In this document: positions 11,625 through 24,062 of the stretch, one piece after another
How positions within the stretch are numbered: position 1 is the first letter of the stretch
Layout: every line of letters starts with the position of its first letter
Source of the DNA: Sindora glabra
Lineage: Eukaryota; Streptophyta; Magnoliopsida; Fabales; Fabaceae
Assembly (NCBI GenBank): GCA_020226215.1
Contig: CM035232.1
Span: forward strand, 54,879,220 to 54,943,219
Reading direction: 5' to 3'
DNA: 64,000 bases
Made by a program: the position numbers and the translations under genes
Notes under the pieces: model-generated
Told to the model about the DNA's origin: nothing
Seen by the model: the letters and a program-made list of their open reading frames with translations, nothing else
Databases searched by the model: none

Positions 11625-12344
11625 GTCCCACCTAAGGTTGAAGGTTTTTAGCTAAATTATTCCATTTTACAAAACTAAATATTTGATTCATTACTTTCTA
11701 AAGTATTACTCATGATACTCCATTTTTATTTTTATTATTTTTCTAAAAAGTTAGACTTGACCTCATTTGAGTATTGAATCCAACTAGTCATTTTTCTATT
11801 TTCGTCTGACATCGTTATCATTATTCAAGACTAGAGAAAAAAAAATTTTTCCTCACCAACATTAGAAAATAAAAAATTGATCTAGCCTTGCCTGGTGTAG
11901 ACAAGTGTAAGAAAGAGAAAAAAAAATGAAAAATATAAATGATGATAAGTCAAGGAGCTAATAATGTGAGAAATAGTTTGAAAAGTAATGTATTATAACT
12001 TCAGGCGATAGCAACTTGCATATGAAATCTCTATGGTCTTCAATTAAACTGTAGATATCAACATAAAATAAATTGACATTATTTACAATCATATTAACAA
12101 CTAATGAGGAATTTAACTCTAGAGTAATTGCCTATTATAAGTCAAGAGAAGGCAAGGCTAATTCTATGGTAAATTATGTAGCAAAAAATATAGATATTAC
12201 ATGCAATGTTTTGAAATTATACCTCTTCCCCCTTCAGGTGTTTTGTCATATTTAATAGCTGATCATAGTGGTAGTATTATGCCCACAACAATGTATATTT
12301 CTTAATCTTTTATATATTTCCTATCTTTACCCAAAAAAAATTAT
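11625..12344. other. AT-rich intergenic sequence, no gene seen
   Basis: Unique-looking A/T-rich DNA with no protein-like open frame. The short frame at 12,073-12,255 lacks any recognisable domain. Confidence 0.6.
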
Positions 12345-12790
12345 TTAGGGGAAAATGTAAAATATCTTTTTAAATTTTAAAATGGTTATATTTTGTCTAT
12401 ATTGATTTTATAAATTTGAAACTAACACTTATTATTAATATAATTAGTTATTTTATTAAATTGTGTGAATTTTTTATAAAATTTTTAAATAAAAATTACA
12501 ATACTATACTATATTAATTTTTATGTTATATAAATAAAAAAATTAAAGTATATATATATATATATGCTTTTGATTAAATACATGTAAATGTGGCAAAAAA
12601 TAAAATAAATCACTATTCTATATTATAATGATTCTTTTATAAATAAAATTACATAATTTGATAAAATAATTAATTAAATAAATACTAAACATAAACTTTA
12701 TAAAATTTAAAAAACTAATTTTCAAATTTACAAAATTAGAAAGAGTAAATTTAATTATTGCAAAGTTGAAGAGAGTATTCCCCCTCTTCT
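12345..12790. repeat. Small foldback/MITE-like element
   Basis: The left half (from AGGGGAAAATGTAAAATA) and the right half read in reverse (from AAGAGGGGGAATACTCTC) are diverged copies of each other over about 200 bp each, forming a long imperfect inverted repeat. The left arm also resembles the longer repeat at 21.9-25.3 kb ('TTTTATTAAATT...GAATTTTTTATAAAATTTTT' against 'TTTTTATTAAATTATATGA'). It contains a short (TA) run near 12,550. No coding region. Confidence 0.55.
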
Positions 12791-14390
12791 TTTTTTAGAT
12801 TTAATTAATAATTTGAGAAGTAATTTGGTCAAAAAGTTATTATGGTTGAAAACATTAGCCCGCTTGAAAGGAGGGCTTTTTTATTATTTTTTTCTCTTTT
12901 TTTTATTTTGATTTTTTTAAGAAATTAAAATATAATTTTTATACTAAAATTCACTTTTTCTTTAAATTTTTTTATTAAAATCTACAACTTCAAATAAAAA
13001 TAATTAGCATATATCCCGTGCTATGCACGAATTTTATGATAACTAAATGAAAAATATAATAATAAAATTTGTCAATTTTCTTATAATATAATTAATTAAT
13101 TTCATACATTTTAGGCAACTATAGCTTGAGAGGACAACAAAAATTGAGGACAAACCTTACTAACATTCAAATCTAGTACCACAAATTTCTTTCCATATTA
13201 CTTTTCAAACTTTGTTGAGTTTCTAGTAATGAAAATTAATCTTTTACCCTAAAGAAGTTTATAAACAATTGTCAAATATTGTGCATAGAGAAACTAATAA
13301 ATTCAAAGTTTTTGCAATTAGTAGCTATTTTATATGTGAATAATTCTAAGAATAATAAACATTTACATATATAAGTAAATAAATCTTCAACAAAGCATGT
13401 TAAGAGTTTTAGAGAGTCCTTTTATTAAGCTGTCTCCTTTCCACATAACTACTACAAATTGAGTTTAAATAAGAAAAAGAATACATAATAAAAAAAGAAA
13501 TGCCAATGAAGAGAGAATACGATCATGGTCTAAAATAAGTGTTAGTATTCTAGATGGGCTACACTAGTGCTTAACTTGTAAAAATTCACATTCTAAACCG
13601 ATTAGTATAATAGGCCTCTAAATAAGAAATTAGTGAATCTCAAATTTAAGGCACTCTTTAATAATAACCAAAATGCACAAACAACATAAAAAACTAAAAG
13701 ATAGTCACTATAAGAAGAGAAGATTTCCAATTAGTGAGAATGTAGAATTTTGCAAACCTTAAATTTGACAATGAAAAGGTAATTGTCCAAGCAATAAAGT
13801 AGTTGTGAAACTCCATAGCAAATTTTGCTTTATGAAACTTTAACAGACAACTATAATGTTACAATCAAAATATGAAGAAGTATCAAAGACTTACAAGAGA
13901 TGTGCTTGTTCTAATAAAATCGCATATGCACAAGTGAATTTCTTCCATGGAGTAAAGCAAAAAGCCGCAAAAGTTGAAGACCACCATCAATGACGATTTA
14001 AAAATCTAGTGAAAAATATAAGAAGACAAAATCATAATGAAAGCAGTTATGTCGTAAGCAAGCAAAAAAAATGGTCTTTATTTCCATTAATTTCCTTGAA
14101 TGAATCATTTTAAGATGAAAGTTTATTGTAAGAATGATTGTTTCATGATGGAAAGAAATAAGGGAATGAGAGCATGACATCTCTTTCTCTTTCTTGTTAA
14201 GCAAGTGATTGACATGCAAATAATAAAATAGAGGGCATGATCTATCCTTTTCTCCTGCTGAGCAGGTGATTTGCATGAAGACAATAAAATAGATTAATAA
14301 AATAGGAAACAATACAGCAAATATAATAATAAGGAGATTATATACTTATTTCTTCCTAAATTTCATCATCCTTTTCCCCGAGGAAAAGTT
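12791..14390. other. AT-rich intergenic sequence with a short local duplication
   Basis: No gene is supported. At about 14,172-14,292 two roughly 60-bp units follow one another (GGCATGATCTATCC... / GAGCATGACATCTC..., each followed by a GCA(A/G)GTGATT and CAATAAAATAG-type phrase). The minus-strand frame at 13,998-14,312 spans this duplication and looks non-coding. Confidence 0.5.
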
Positions 14391-15088
14391 GAGGATTTAT
14401 TTCCTTAGCCGTCGGGCTCTATGGGTCATAGGCACTTCTGTCAGCTTTGTTCGCAAATTGGTGACATTTTCTCTCTAAGTTATTCTCTCTAAGAAGGACT
14501 GAGTCCTTCTTTCATGCTGTGGGTTTTGTTATCGACTCATTGGTGTTCTTCTTTCTTTTATAGCCTGTCTTGGGCTTCGTTTGTGTATGGTCGGAGACTT
14601 AAAGAATATCTCCTTAGTTGCTGCAACTGCAGCTGTTGTATTGGAGGAGCTGGTAAATCCTTGCCATGGTAGTACAGGAAATAGTCTGCGATGAGAAATA
14701 TATATGCACAATCTGCAAAAATCATGTGAGAAATCATGCCGCATTGCCTACTTATGGATTCAACTGCCTATATTTATTTAAATCAACTATTAATTCTGTA
14801 AATGATGAAAAGATAGCTTGAGATTTGAGACTTCTGGCTACTCAGGCTTTCTGCTCGGATGCCTAGCCTGTTGGGTGAAAGTCATAATAGCCTAAGCCAC
14901 CAATATAATAAACCAATCAGTAGACGCGACATTCTTGGCTTAGTCTGTTACAATCTAGATTACCTGTGAATTTAGCAACAAGCATTGAGGAAATTTTATA
15001 GTTTGTGGGTCATTAAGCCAAATATACAGCCCAAAATAATCTCACTTCTACCAACAAAATCCATGAATGAAACTTGTGCTTGATCAAA
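14391..15088 (-). other. 3' flank of the PPR gene
   Basis: This region, less AT-rich than its surroundings, lies immediately downstream of the PPR stop codon and may include its 3' UTR. A minus-strand open frame of 71 codons (14,529-14,744) contains 'PVLPWQGFTSSSNTTAAVAA', but it has no recognisable family and is not called. Confidence 0.4.
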
Positions 15089-17128
15089 TTAAACTGAAAC
15101 TGGTTCCACAACTTTGTTTTCCATCTCTATATGCAACAAGTCCAGGATACAACATAATTTGCTAAATTGAGGATGTGTACTATCACCTGAAAGGAATATC
15201 TGACCATTATTGTTTACTTCAATCCAACTGCATCCCGGCTGCTTCTTAACTCCCTTCTCCTTCATTCGGAACAATATATTTTCAGCATCTGCTTTCTTTC
15301 CAAAACTCAAATACATTTCAGCCAAAATCAAGTAGACACCTGAGTTGTACGGCTCCATTTCCAGAATCTTCTCCCCGACAATTTTTCCCACCACAATGTT
15401 CTTATAAATCCTACAAGCTCCTAGTAGAGCTCCCCATACACTAGCAGGAACTTCGACCCCATCAACCTCCATTTGATTCAAAAAACTTATAGCCTCATCT
15501 ATGAGTCCATACCTTGCTAGCAAATCAACAACACATGTATAATGCTCACTTTTTGGCTGAATACAACACTTAGATCTCATGAAATCAAAATAGTATTTCC
15601 CCTGATCTACTAGTCCAGCATGGCTACAAGCAGACAAAACACCTACAAAAGTTATATCATTGGGTTTAACATCTGTTAATAGCATTTTATCAAACATCTC
15701 TAAAGCTCTTTTACCATCTCCATGATGAGCAAATCCACTTATGATAGAATTCCAAGAAATAACATCATGACTTAACATGGAAGAGAATTCCAACAGTGCA
15801 GAGTGCATATATCCACACCTTGCATACATGGTGACCATTGCATTAGACACAGCAACAAAATAAATGAAACCCAATTTTACAACCTGTGCATGAATTTGTT
15901 TTCCGAAGTGTAAGCTGGGCAGGTCAGAGCAGATTGTGAGCACACTAGTTAAAGTTGCTTTATCTGGGGGTGGTCCTGATTCTTTCATTCTCATATATAA
16001 CCTTAACCCTTCTTCACAACGATCATTATCTCCAAGTCCAAATATCATGGCATTCCATAGAGTTGTATCTTCCATCGACATTGATTCAAATATTTTGGCT
16101 GCAGTCCCAACTTCACCAACTTGGAAATATCCAACAATGACATTTGTCCATGAAACAATGTCACTCTGGGGAAATTTCTCCAACAATCCATGGGCTGCTT
16201 TAGTATGACCATATCTCACTAATTCCAACAGGATTGAGTTCCAGGTTCTCTGACATTTTTGTGGCATTTCCATGAAAAGTCTTATAGCATCTTTGACTCT
16301 CTGGTTCCTAACCAAACCATTTACCAACTCAATCCAAGAGTTAAAATCCTTCTCAGGCATTTTATGAAACAAAATCTCTGCATTGTGAACATAGCCATTC
16401 TGTAAGTATCCTGCCAACATAGCATTACAAGCTCTCAAATCCCTAGTAGGCATAGCTTGGAAAAGCTCGCAAGCTTCATTAACTTGCCCAGCATTTGAGA
16501 GCCCAGAAATCATTATCGTCCAAGACACAACATCACGAATGCTCATCTGATCAAAATACTGTTTAGCTAAAGCAACTTCCCCACAACTTACAAGTCCTCC
16601 AATCACCAAGTTCCAAGAAACAACATCTTTCACAGGCATTTCCTCAAACACCCTTAAGGCTTCGTCCATCATCTCATTATGAACATAGCCAGAAAGCAAA
16701 GAATTCCAAGTCACTATATCTCTACATGGCATCCCATGAAAGACGCTTCTTGCATCGTCCACTTTCCCATATCGCATCAAGCCGTCAATCATGGTGTTAT
16801 ACGAGAAAATATCAAGCTGTGGCATCTGATCAAACAACTTCACTGCTATATCCAAATGTCCATTCAGGAAATACCCACGAAGCATTGCATTCCAAGTAAC
16901 AGTATTTCTGTGAGGCATTTGGTCAAAGATGTTCTGGGCTTCTATTAATTGTCCGTTTCTCATTAACCATGAGATTTTTGAATTGAGAGGCTTAAGAATT
17001 GGAAATGGATTCGTTACTTGGTTTCTTAGAAAGAATTTTGTCACAGTGAAAGATGTTCTCTGGACAGGTTCGGATGGAAGCATTTTGGTGATTTTGAGGA
17101 ACTGAGTGGTTCTAGATATTGAAAGCAT
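15089..17128 (-). CDS. PLS-class pentatricopeptide repeat protein, E subgroup, 679 aa
   Basis: A single intronless frame of 679 codons, as usual for plant PPR genes. Residues 1 to about 45 (MLSISRTTQFLKITK...) are rich in Ser, Thr, Lys and Arg with almost no acidic residues, consistent with an organelle (probably mitochondrial) presequence. From about residue 50 onward there are roughly 14-16 PPR units. Many are short S-type repeats of about 31 residues of the form 'VTWNAMLRGYFLNGHLDIA', interspersed with L/P units such as 'PDKATLTSVLTICSDL' and 'PNDITFVGVLSACSHAGLV'. The C-terminus has E1/E2 motifs ('VWGALLGACRIYKN', 'MKEKGVKKQPGCSWIEVNN') and ends soon after 'GDSTHPQF', with no DYW deaminase domain. 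Family knowledge points to site-specific organelle RNA binding, often C-to-U editing with a partner deaminase. The target is not predictable by eye. An internal Met at residue 16 is an alternative start. Confidence 0.95.
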   Translation of the reverse strand: MLSISRTTQFLKITKMLPSEPVQRTSFTVTKFFLRNQVTNPFPILKPLNSKISWLMRNGQLIEAQNIFDQMPHRNTVTWNAMLRGYFLNGHLDIAVKLFDQMPQLDIFSYNTMIDGLMRYGKVDDARSVFHGMPCRDIVTWNSLLSGYVHNEMMDEALRVFEEMPVKDVVSWNLVIGGLVSCGEVALAKQYFDQMSIRDVVSWTIMISGLSNAGQVNEACELFQAMPTRDLRACNAMLAGYLQNGYVHNAEILFHKMPEKDFNSWIELVNGLVRNQRVKDAIRLFMEMPQKCQRTWNSILLELVRYGHTKAAHGLLEKFPQSDIVSWTNVIVGYFQVGEVGTAAKIFESMSMEDTTLWNAMIFGLGDNDRCEEGLRLYMRMKESGPPPDKATLTSVLTICSDLPSLHFGKQIHAQVVKLGFIYFVAVSNAMVTMYARCGYMHSALLEFSSMLSHDVISWNSIISGFAHHGDGKRALEMFDKMLLTDVKPNDITFVGVLSACSHAGLVDQGKYYFDFMRSKCCIQPKSEHYTCVVDLLARYGLIDEAISFLNQMEVDGVEVPASVWGALLGACRIYKNIVVGKIVGEKILEMEPYNSGVYLILAEMYLSFGKKADAENILFRMKEKGVKKQPGCSWIEVNNNGQIFLSGDSTHPQFSKLCCILDLLHIEMENKVVEPVSV

Positions 17129-17258
17129 ACTCCATTACGTTGTAAAGACCCAAGAGAGGGAAAACACGAGGAGAAATTCAGTTAAAACTTTTCAGACAAT
17201 GTGAGCGTAGGGTGATGGTCAAACGCAGTCAGTCATCTTCCCGTCCTCGTTATGTATG

Positions 17259-17266
17259 TATTTATA
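17259..17266 (-). promoter_or_regulatory. Candidate TATA box of the PPR gene
   Basis: The minus strand reads TATAAATA about 131 bases upstream of the PPR start codon, a plausible distance for a TATA element with a leader of about 100 bases. In such AT-rich DNA a chance match is quite possible. Confidence 0.4.
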
Positions 17267-19611
17267 TTCTCCCATCCCTTTATTTTTATTCTCTCTTCCG
17301 TAATTACTCCCTTTCGGCTTATTTTCTGAAATTTTAATATTATTTTTGTCATTTAATCATTAGTAATTTTTTTTTTGAATGAGTGAATATCATAACAAAT
17401 ACAAATTTTATTTAAATATAAAAAATTCAATTTTCTTATTTATGAAAAAATGATTTAAATAAATTAGAATATATATTAAATAATAAGATACACAAATTAA
17501 ATAATATATTATTTACTTAAATTAATAATGTATATTAAATAATATTATATATAGCTTCTTTTGCAAATAATAATATCAAAAAATAAAAAATAATTATGTG
17601 TATTTTATTATCCTTTTTAATAATTTAACAATAAAAAATGATTATTTTGTGCATTACCTTAACAAGAACTGATTACGTATAGTCAATAATTAACTATATT
17701 ATCAAATATAAAATGAATTATATATAATTTATTATTTAAAAATTAATTGTTATAATTAATTATTTTAATAATTAATTATTTTCATTGCTATAGTACAAAA
17801 CCCTTAATAGGTTGTGTAATAATAGGCTTTGTAATTAAATATTTTTATTATTCTTTCACTGTATAGTCAATTCCTTCGGGTTTAACATCTTACTATTGTC
17901 AATACATTTTCTTTTTAAAATTATTGCTTCTATTAATTAAAAAAATTAGTGCTTCTGTTATTTATTTTTTACAAGTTTTTCTTCATTGCATTTTAATTTT
18001 TAATATTAATTATTTAGATTAAATTAATACAACTATAATAAAATTTACTAAAAATTATTAAATTAAAGAGCAAATTTTCATTTCTGTACTCATAGATCCC
18101 CTTTTATCCCTCCAAGCATAGAATTGAACAAATTAATATTTATGAGAATAAAATTGATAAAATTTATTTCTAGGATCAAAAGTTAAAAAATTAAATTTCA
18201 CGAAAAGGAAAATAGTTTATTGTAAATTAAAACATACATAATTAATTAATGATAGGAAATACTATTTAAATAAATGAATATAAAAGTATTAGTACTTGTT
18301 TGGTAAAGCTTATAAAAATCATGATTAGTGATTATAATTCAAATACTATTACTTTTTTTAGAGGTGTTTAATTGCAAATTTAAAAATCGTTACTAATCAA
18401 TTATATGTGATAATCTCAATTACAAAAAATAGTTTCTTTTTTAATTGGGATTATAGAAAGAAAAGCTTTAAAATTTATACCCATATTAACTTCAATAGTT
18501 TACTCTTTTGTCTTTGTTACACTTCCTCCAATGGGAACCAAATTAAAATTAAGTGAAATACCAAAATAATTATATATTTGTTTTTGTTACCCTACTCCAT
18601 CTATTATGTATTTGTATTTTGAATTTATAGATGACTTTAGAAATTTTATAATTTAATTATAAATCCTATTTTTGATATCAGAAAAATCAAGTATTCTTAT
18701 TTATAAAAAAAATATTTCAAATAAATAATAAATATTTATTAAATAATATAATATATATTTACAAATAAAAATATAAAAAATATTATAGAAATTAGTAAGT
18801 TTGATTCATATATAATTATATGTATTTTATTGTAATTTGGCAACACAAAGTGATTATCCATAATCAATTATTTCAAAATTAATTATTATAATCAATTATT
18901 TTCATCCCTTAATTTACATTTAAGTTTTTTATAATTGATTAAAAATAAAATTATTAAACATGAAAAGCATAAAAACTTTTATTTGTGAAAAATTAAAATG
19001 AAAATTATACAAAATAGCATATGATCATTCTTTCAAAATAAATTATTCACTTTTATATTTATGTATTTGAGTAATAAAAATTTTATATATATCGAAAGTA
19101 AGATTTGAAATTGAATTTCAAATCTTTTTTATTAATTGAATTGAGACTTATAATTTTACCTTATTATCTTATATTTAATTGACAATCCTTAAATATATTT
19201 AAAATTTAATTTCATATCCTATTTTTTATGCATATAACATCATTGATTAAATAATTACATATTATACAACATGCAGCAAAACTAAATGCAATTTCGAATT
19301 AGAATATATATTTCATAATAATAATAATAACAATCATTTAATATATCACTCTACTAATAATTGAGCTAAATAACAGTATACAATTCATGAAGGAAATATT
19401 ATTTTGCACATACCGAAAATTGTACATAATAAATTAAGAATACAAAGCTAATGTTAGAATAAGAGTTTTTAATTTAATACTCCTATTTCAATATCATTGA
19501 AAATCACAAAGCTTCAACTTTCAAGGGGGCAGTTTTGTCTCTTGGAACAATATTCCTTGCAAGCATTTACTGCTTCCGCGGACATATCATTCCCAAAATT
19601 TTGATTAAAAA

Positions 19612-19646
<35 letters not shown>

Positions 19647-20200
19647 AATGAAACTTCAATTTTCTCGTTTGACAAATTGGCATCACGAGTAAGTCGCTAC
19701 CAGTTTGGAGGATGATTTACGGAAGAAGTATAATATTTAGTTATTGGCTATTTTATCTCTTAAATTTCATAATTAATATTATTAATATTTAATTTTTATT
19801 TTATTATAATTATTTATTATTATTTTATATATAATATTAAAATAAATTATGAAAAGAAGAAAACAATGAATTTAATAAAAATTAAACATATACTTGACAT
19901 TATAAAAATAAAATTTAATAATAAACTTCAATATTTTCTATTAATTTTAATATTACAAGTGAATGAAAGAATTAATAATTATAACAAATTTAAAAATCAA
20001 GAATTAATAATTATAAAATTTAAAGAATGTAATAATCATTACTTTTATAAATTATGAATTAAATATTATATTTACACATGATTTACATCAAAATATAATT
20101 TGTTGATAGCAGGTCCATCTATCAATGAAAAATAAATACTAAAACTAATTTCAAAAAAATTGTTAAATTTGTAAAAAAAATTATTTATTTACTTATATCT
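17267..20200. other. AT-rich intergenic repeats
   Basis: No gene is supported. Two AT-rich blocks, about 17,330-17,830 and 18,600-18,915, share phrases (TTCTTATTTATRAAAAAA, AATTATTWTAATMAATTATT) and appear to be old copies of one repeat. At 18,295 a 'TTGTTTGGTAAAGCTTATAA' phrase resembles the end of a plant MITE, but no clear mate was found. A (TA)16 run lies at 19,613-19,644. Confidence 0.5.
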
Positions 20201-20973
20201 TTTTAGGGCATGCTGACCTGCCATGTGTCAGGACTTTCACCCTATTTTTTTATATTTTTATACATAATTTTACATTTCTTTCTTATAACTTTTGCTTTGT
20301 TTGGATCAAAGAGAGGTAGGAAAAGAAAGAAATTGAGAGATAAAAAAGTTGGAGAAGAAATAAATTTTTTTGTGTTGTTTGAAAATAAAAAAGTTAGAAG
20401 AGAACAACATCAGAGGAGAAATGCTTTCTTTTGTTTAGAAAAAGGGAAGTTGAAAGAAAAAGAAATTATATTTTTATAAAATGATCATTATACCCTTATA
20501 TCTATAAGATGAAAATAGATGTATATTTTTTTAATTTTTTTTTACAAAATTATGACATTATGTATTTTTTTATGAAAGAGATATATAATCAATATAAAAA
20601 TATTTTATTTAATACAAATAAATAAATTTTTAATCCACAAAATGTCTTTCGATAAAAAAATAAAAAAAACCTATCACAAGGCAATGTGGTTTTGGGTGAA
20701 ATAACACTGTAACAAGTTAATTTTAGAATAAATTATAAAGCATTAATTATATATAAACCACAAGGCCGTTTTGATGTTTTTCCATAGCTTTCAACATATT
20801 AAAGATAAAAATAGATAAATAAAGTGGGAGAAAATTTGCTGCATAAAAAATTTTCAAGCGCCACTCACATGTAATGAAGTAAGTAAATGTTATTGAACAA
20901 GACGCATTATCATAAAGCTAAAAATCCTTCTTATACATTCATCAAACAAAGCTGATATACTCATAATATTTTC

Positions 20974-21005
<32 letters not shown>

Positions 21006-21130
21006 TCTTTATAGGGCATGCCGACCTACCGTATGTCAGCAGGTCCTTAAGAATTTTCCCCCTCAAATTTTGGGATTTTACATTTTTTTATATAAAGTTT
21101 TACATCTTTTTTTTATAACTTTTAAATTAC
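20201..21130. repeat. Pair of repeat starts containing the 'AGGGCATGCYGACCT' phrase
   Basis: Sequence at 20,204-20,300 (TTTAGGGCATGCTGACCTGC) recurs at 21,011-21,130 (TATAGGGCATGCCGACCTAC). Both are followed by a GTCAG-containing stretch and then T-rich DNA ending in CTTTTATAACTTTT-like sequence. Between them is a purine-rich stretch (20,290-20,480, 'GAAAGAAATTGAGAGAT') and a (TTA)n tract at about 20,977-21,003. The element class is unknown. Confidence 0.55.
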
Positions 21131-21840
21131 TTTAATTGCTAACAATTTTATTATTTACAATAAATACATGATACATTAATATTTTTTAGTAGTATATCTA
21201 CAATATTTTTTCTTCAGAAAATATTTAACATACATTGAATATTTAATCTATTTAAATTATTTAACTATAAGTTATATTTTTAATTCATATTACTTAACAA
21301 GTCACGTACAATTTTTTATTTTTATTTATTTTATTATATATTTTATTTTTTTATGTGAATTTTTATTGTTTACAAATGAAGTGCTAATGTCACTAACAAA
21401 TATAAATATAATACAATATATTTTTCATTCATAATAAAATATTCTAAATAAATTAAAATTTAATTTAATTAAAATACTCAACTACATATTTTATTCTTAA
21501 CTCATATTATTTAACAATTCACACAATATTTTTTCCATTGTATTTACTTTGTTGCATGTCTTTTTCTCTTTTCTCATGTTATTTCCTATAGTTTACAACT
21601 AAAATGCCGACATCATTAATAAATATAGATATAACATGATATATTATTATCCTATTAAATAACAATAGAAATTAGTACAAGAATGAGGAGGAATACAGAA
21701 GAGTTAAAAATATAATATATAGTTAAAAATGAAATTAAATTAATAACTTATTCATAATATTTTATAATATAGTAAAATAAGTAATTATTAACATAAATAC
21801 TAATAAAATAGTCTAAATATCTATCATCATTTTATTATAG
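21110..21840 (+). repeat. Dispersed AT-rich repeat, copy L
   Basis: Homologous in the same orientation to 30,960-31,760. Shared phrases are AATTCATATTACTTAA, GAAGTGCTAAWGTSACTAA, TCATAATAAAATATTCTAAA, TTTATTGCATGT and AAAATGCCRA. The two copies lie 9.85 kb apart. No coding capacity. Confidence 0.75.
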
Positions 21841-23226
21841 CACATATTTTGTCCATGATGGATTTAAAAATTTTGATTCGGAGAAAAATGTAAATGACCC
21901 CATCAATTATGGGTTGATGGATTTTACCTTTATGAATTATAAAAATAAGAAAATTACTTTTTGAAATTATACAAAACTTGAATTCTACTTCTACCATTAG
22001 TAATTTATAGAAAATGTCAAGGAAAATTATAAATTATCCTCACCAATTATAGGATGATTGCATTTTACTTCCATTAATTTTTTTAAAATTACAAATTAAG
22101 CCTTTAATTATATAAAATTTATAATTAACACTCATTATCTACTTAATTAAACTTTTTTATTAAATTATATGATTTTTAAAAAAGTTTTTAAGCACAAGTT
22201 ATAATATTACTATATGCGGGATTATCACATTATTTTTTTACACATAAATTTTATGCTATATAATTAATAAAAATTAAATTAAATATATAAAATTCTAATT
22301 AAAGACTTGAATATAAGTTATAAAATTATGTGAATAACATAATAAATTAATATATAATAATATTATAATTTATGTTTACTAGTTTATTCAACATTATCTA
22401 TTACTATTTAATTTTTTTTGTTGAGTTAATTTCTTGTTTCATGGAATATAATACATAGGTTAAAAATATAATATGTAGTTAAACAATTAAATTAAATTAA
22501 TAACTTATTTATAATATTTTATAATATAATAAAATATATAATTATTAGCATGAATACATAATAAAATATTCTAAATATCTATCATCATCATACTCTTATA
22601 GTGCATATTTTGCCTATGTTGAATCTAAAAATTTTGATTTAGAGAAAAATATAAATTACCCACACTAATTATGAGATAGTTGGATTTTACTCCCATTAAT
22701 TATTAAATAGGTAAATTACTCCTTGAAACTATGCAAAACTTGAATTTTACCCCACCATTAATAATATAATAAAAAATATTAGGAAAAGTTACAAATTACT
22801 CTCATCAATTACAGAATAATTACATTTTGCTCTTATTAACTTTTAAAACTTATAAATTGAGCCCTTAATTATATAAATTTTTTTACTAATACCCATTGTT
22901 AACTTAATTAACATTTTTTATTAAATTACATGATTTTTAAAAAAGTTTTTAAGCATGAGTTACAATATTACTATATGTTAGATTATTACATCATTTTTTT
23001 GCACATAAATATTATGTTATATAATTAATAAAAATTAAATTAAATATATAAAATTTTAATTAAAAACTTAAAAATAAGTTATAAAATTATGTGTAAAAAA
23101 TAATATAATAAATTAATACATAATAATATTGTAATTCATGTTTATTAGTTTTACTTAATATTGGTTATCACTGTTTAGTTTTTTTAATCATTAAATTAAT
23201 TTCTCATTTCTTGGAATATAGAACAA
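21700..23226 (+). repeat. Two-copy tandem duplication, unit about 755 bp
   Basis: Copy 1 (21,700-22,456) and copy 2 (22,457-23,226) align along their length. Each starts with a 'GTTAAAAATATAATATRTAGTT' module, passes through 'CTAAATATCTATCATCAT', continues with 'TTTTTAAAAAAGTTTTTAAGC' and ends with a 'CTTGGAATATA'-like phrase. The second half of the unit occurs again, inverted, at 24,770-25,320. No protein-coding content. Confidence 0.8.
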
Positions 23227-23906
23227 AAATATTAAATAAATAAGTGAAGTAACCATAAATATTATACTACATAAAAAAATAAAAAACTTAATATTTTCAT
23301 TTCATATGATCATATTTAATTTAATTTGAAAATCATAACGATCATAATGGTAATGAATAATAATTTATATTTTATCTCTCAAAGATTTTTTTACAATATA
23401 TTTTATTTAAAATTTGATAATTATATAATTTATGATTTATCTTTATTTTGTTCCTTTAAAATTTATAATTTATCATAATATTTATATTTAAATTAATATA
23501 TTTATTTTGAAATAGATTATATTAGTTAATAAATTTACTTTATTTATTAAATACATTTTTTAAAAAAATTGTTACAATTTTAAAGTTTTCATATATAATC
23601 TTTTATCTGAAAAAATTTTTAGTTTACTTATGTCATCAAAATAATATCTATTATTTTATTAAATAATAAAAATAAGCAAGAAAAAGAAAATAAATAATAT
23701 GTAATTTATAAAATAATATAAAAACTAAAAATATAATTTATAATTAAATAATCCAATTAAATTAAATCAATAACTCATTTATAATATTTTATAAATAAAA
23801 TACATAATTGTTAGTATAAATAAAATAGTAAATAATTATTATTATTTTATTAAATAATAATAAGAATAAACATGGAAAAAAAAAAGAAATAGTATGTAAC
23901 TTATGC
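23227..23906. other. AT-rich sequence with satellite-like monomers
   Basis: No gene. From about 23,700 a monomer of roughly 190-200 bp begins ('AAAAATATAATTTATAATTAAATAA' onward) that recurs at about 24,060, 31,540 and 31,735 and heads the 755-bp units. Confidence 0.5.
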
Positions 23907-24062
23907 AATAATATAAGAGCTGTCAGAGAATTTCTGGATGCGTCAAAGGCTGGAAGACAATGACCGGCGAGTGGAGAACTGAGGTTCCTGAGTTGTTCGT
24001 ACGGAGGAAATCGGTTGCGGAAATCCCGCATAAACTTGACATTTTTAAAATAATAATATAAG
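23907..24062. mobile_element. 134-bp GC-rich insert flanked by 11-bp direct repeats
   Basis: Within a row of AT-rich monomers, 23,918-24,051 is abruptly GC-rich (GTCAAAGGCTGGAAGACAAT, GTACGGAGGAAATCGGTTGC). It is bounded by AATAATATAAG at 23,907-23,917 and again at 24,052-24,062. Removing the insert and one flank restores a normal monomer junction (AATAATATAAG followed by GGTTAAAAATG). This fits an insertion with target duplication. The insert could be a captured gene piece or a retroposed transcript fragment; neither strand gives a family I recognise. A minus-strand frame reads 'MRDFRNRFPPYEQLRNL' through it. Confidence 0.65.

Noticed and set aside
14529..14744. 71-codon minus-strand open frame below the PPR gene
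   Set aside because: No recognisable domain and a position in the probable PPR 3' flank; short and unsupported.
15936..16948. Plus-strand frames opposite the PPR gene
   Set aside because: They are antisense shadows of the well-supported PPR coding frame.
20210..20479. 89-codon Lys/Arg/Glu-rich frame
   Set aside because: Its composition simply reflects a purine-rich stretch, and the start lies inside a repeat seen again at 21.0 kb.
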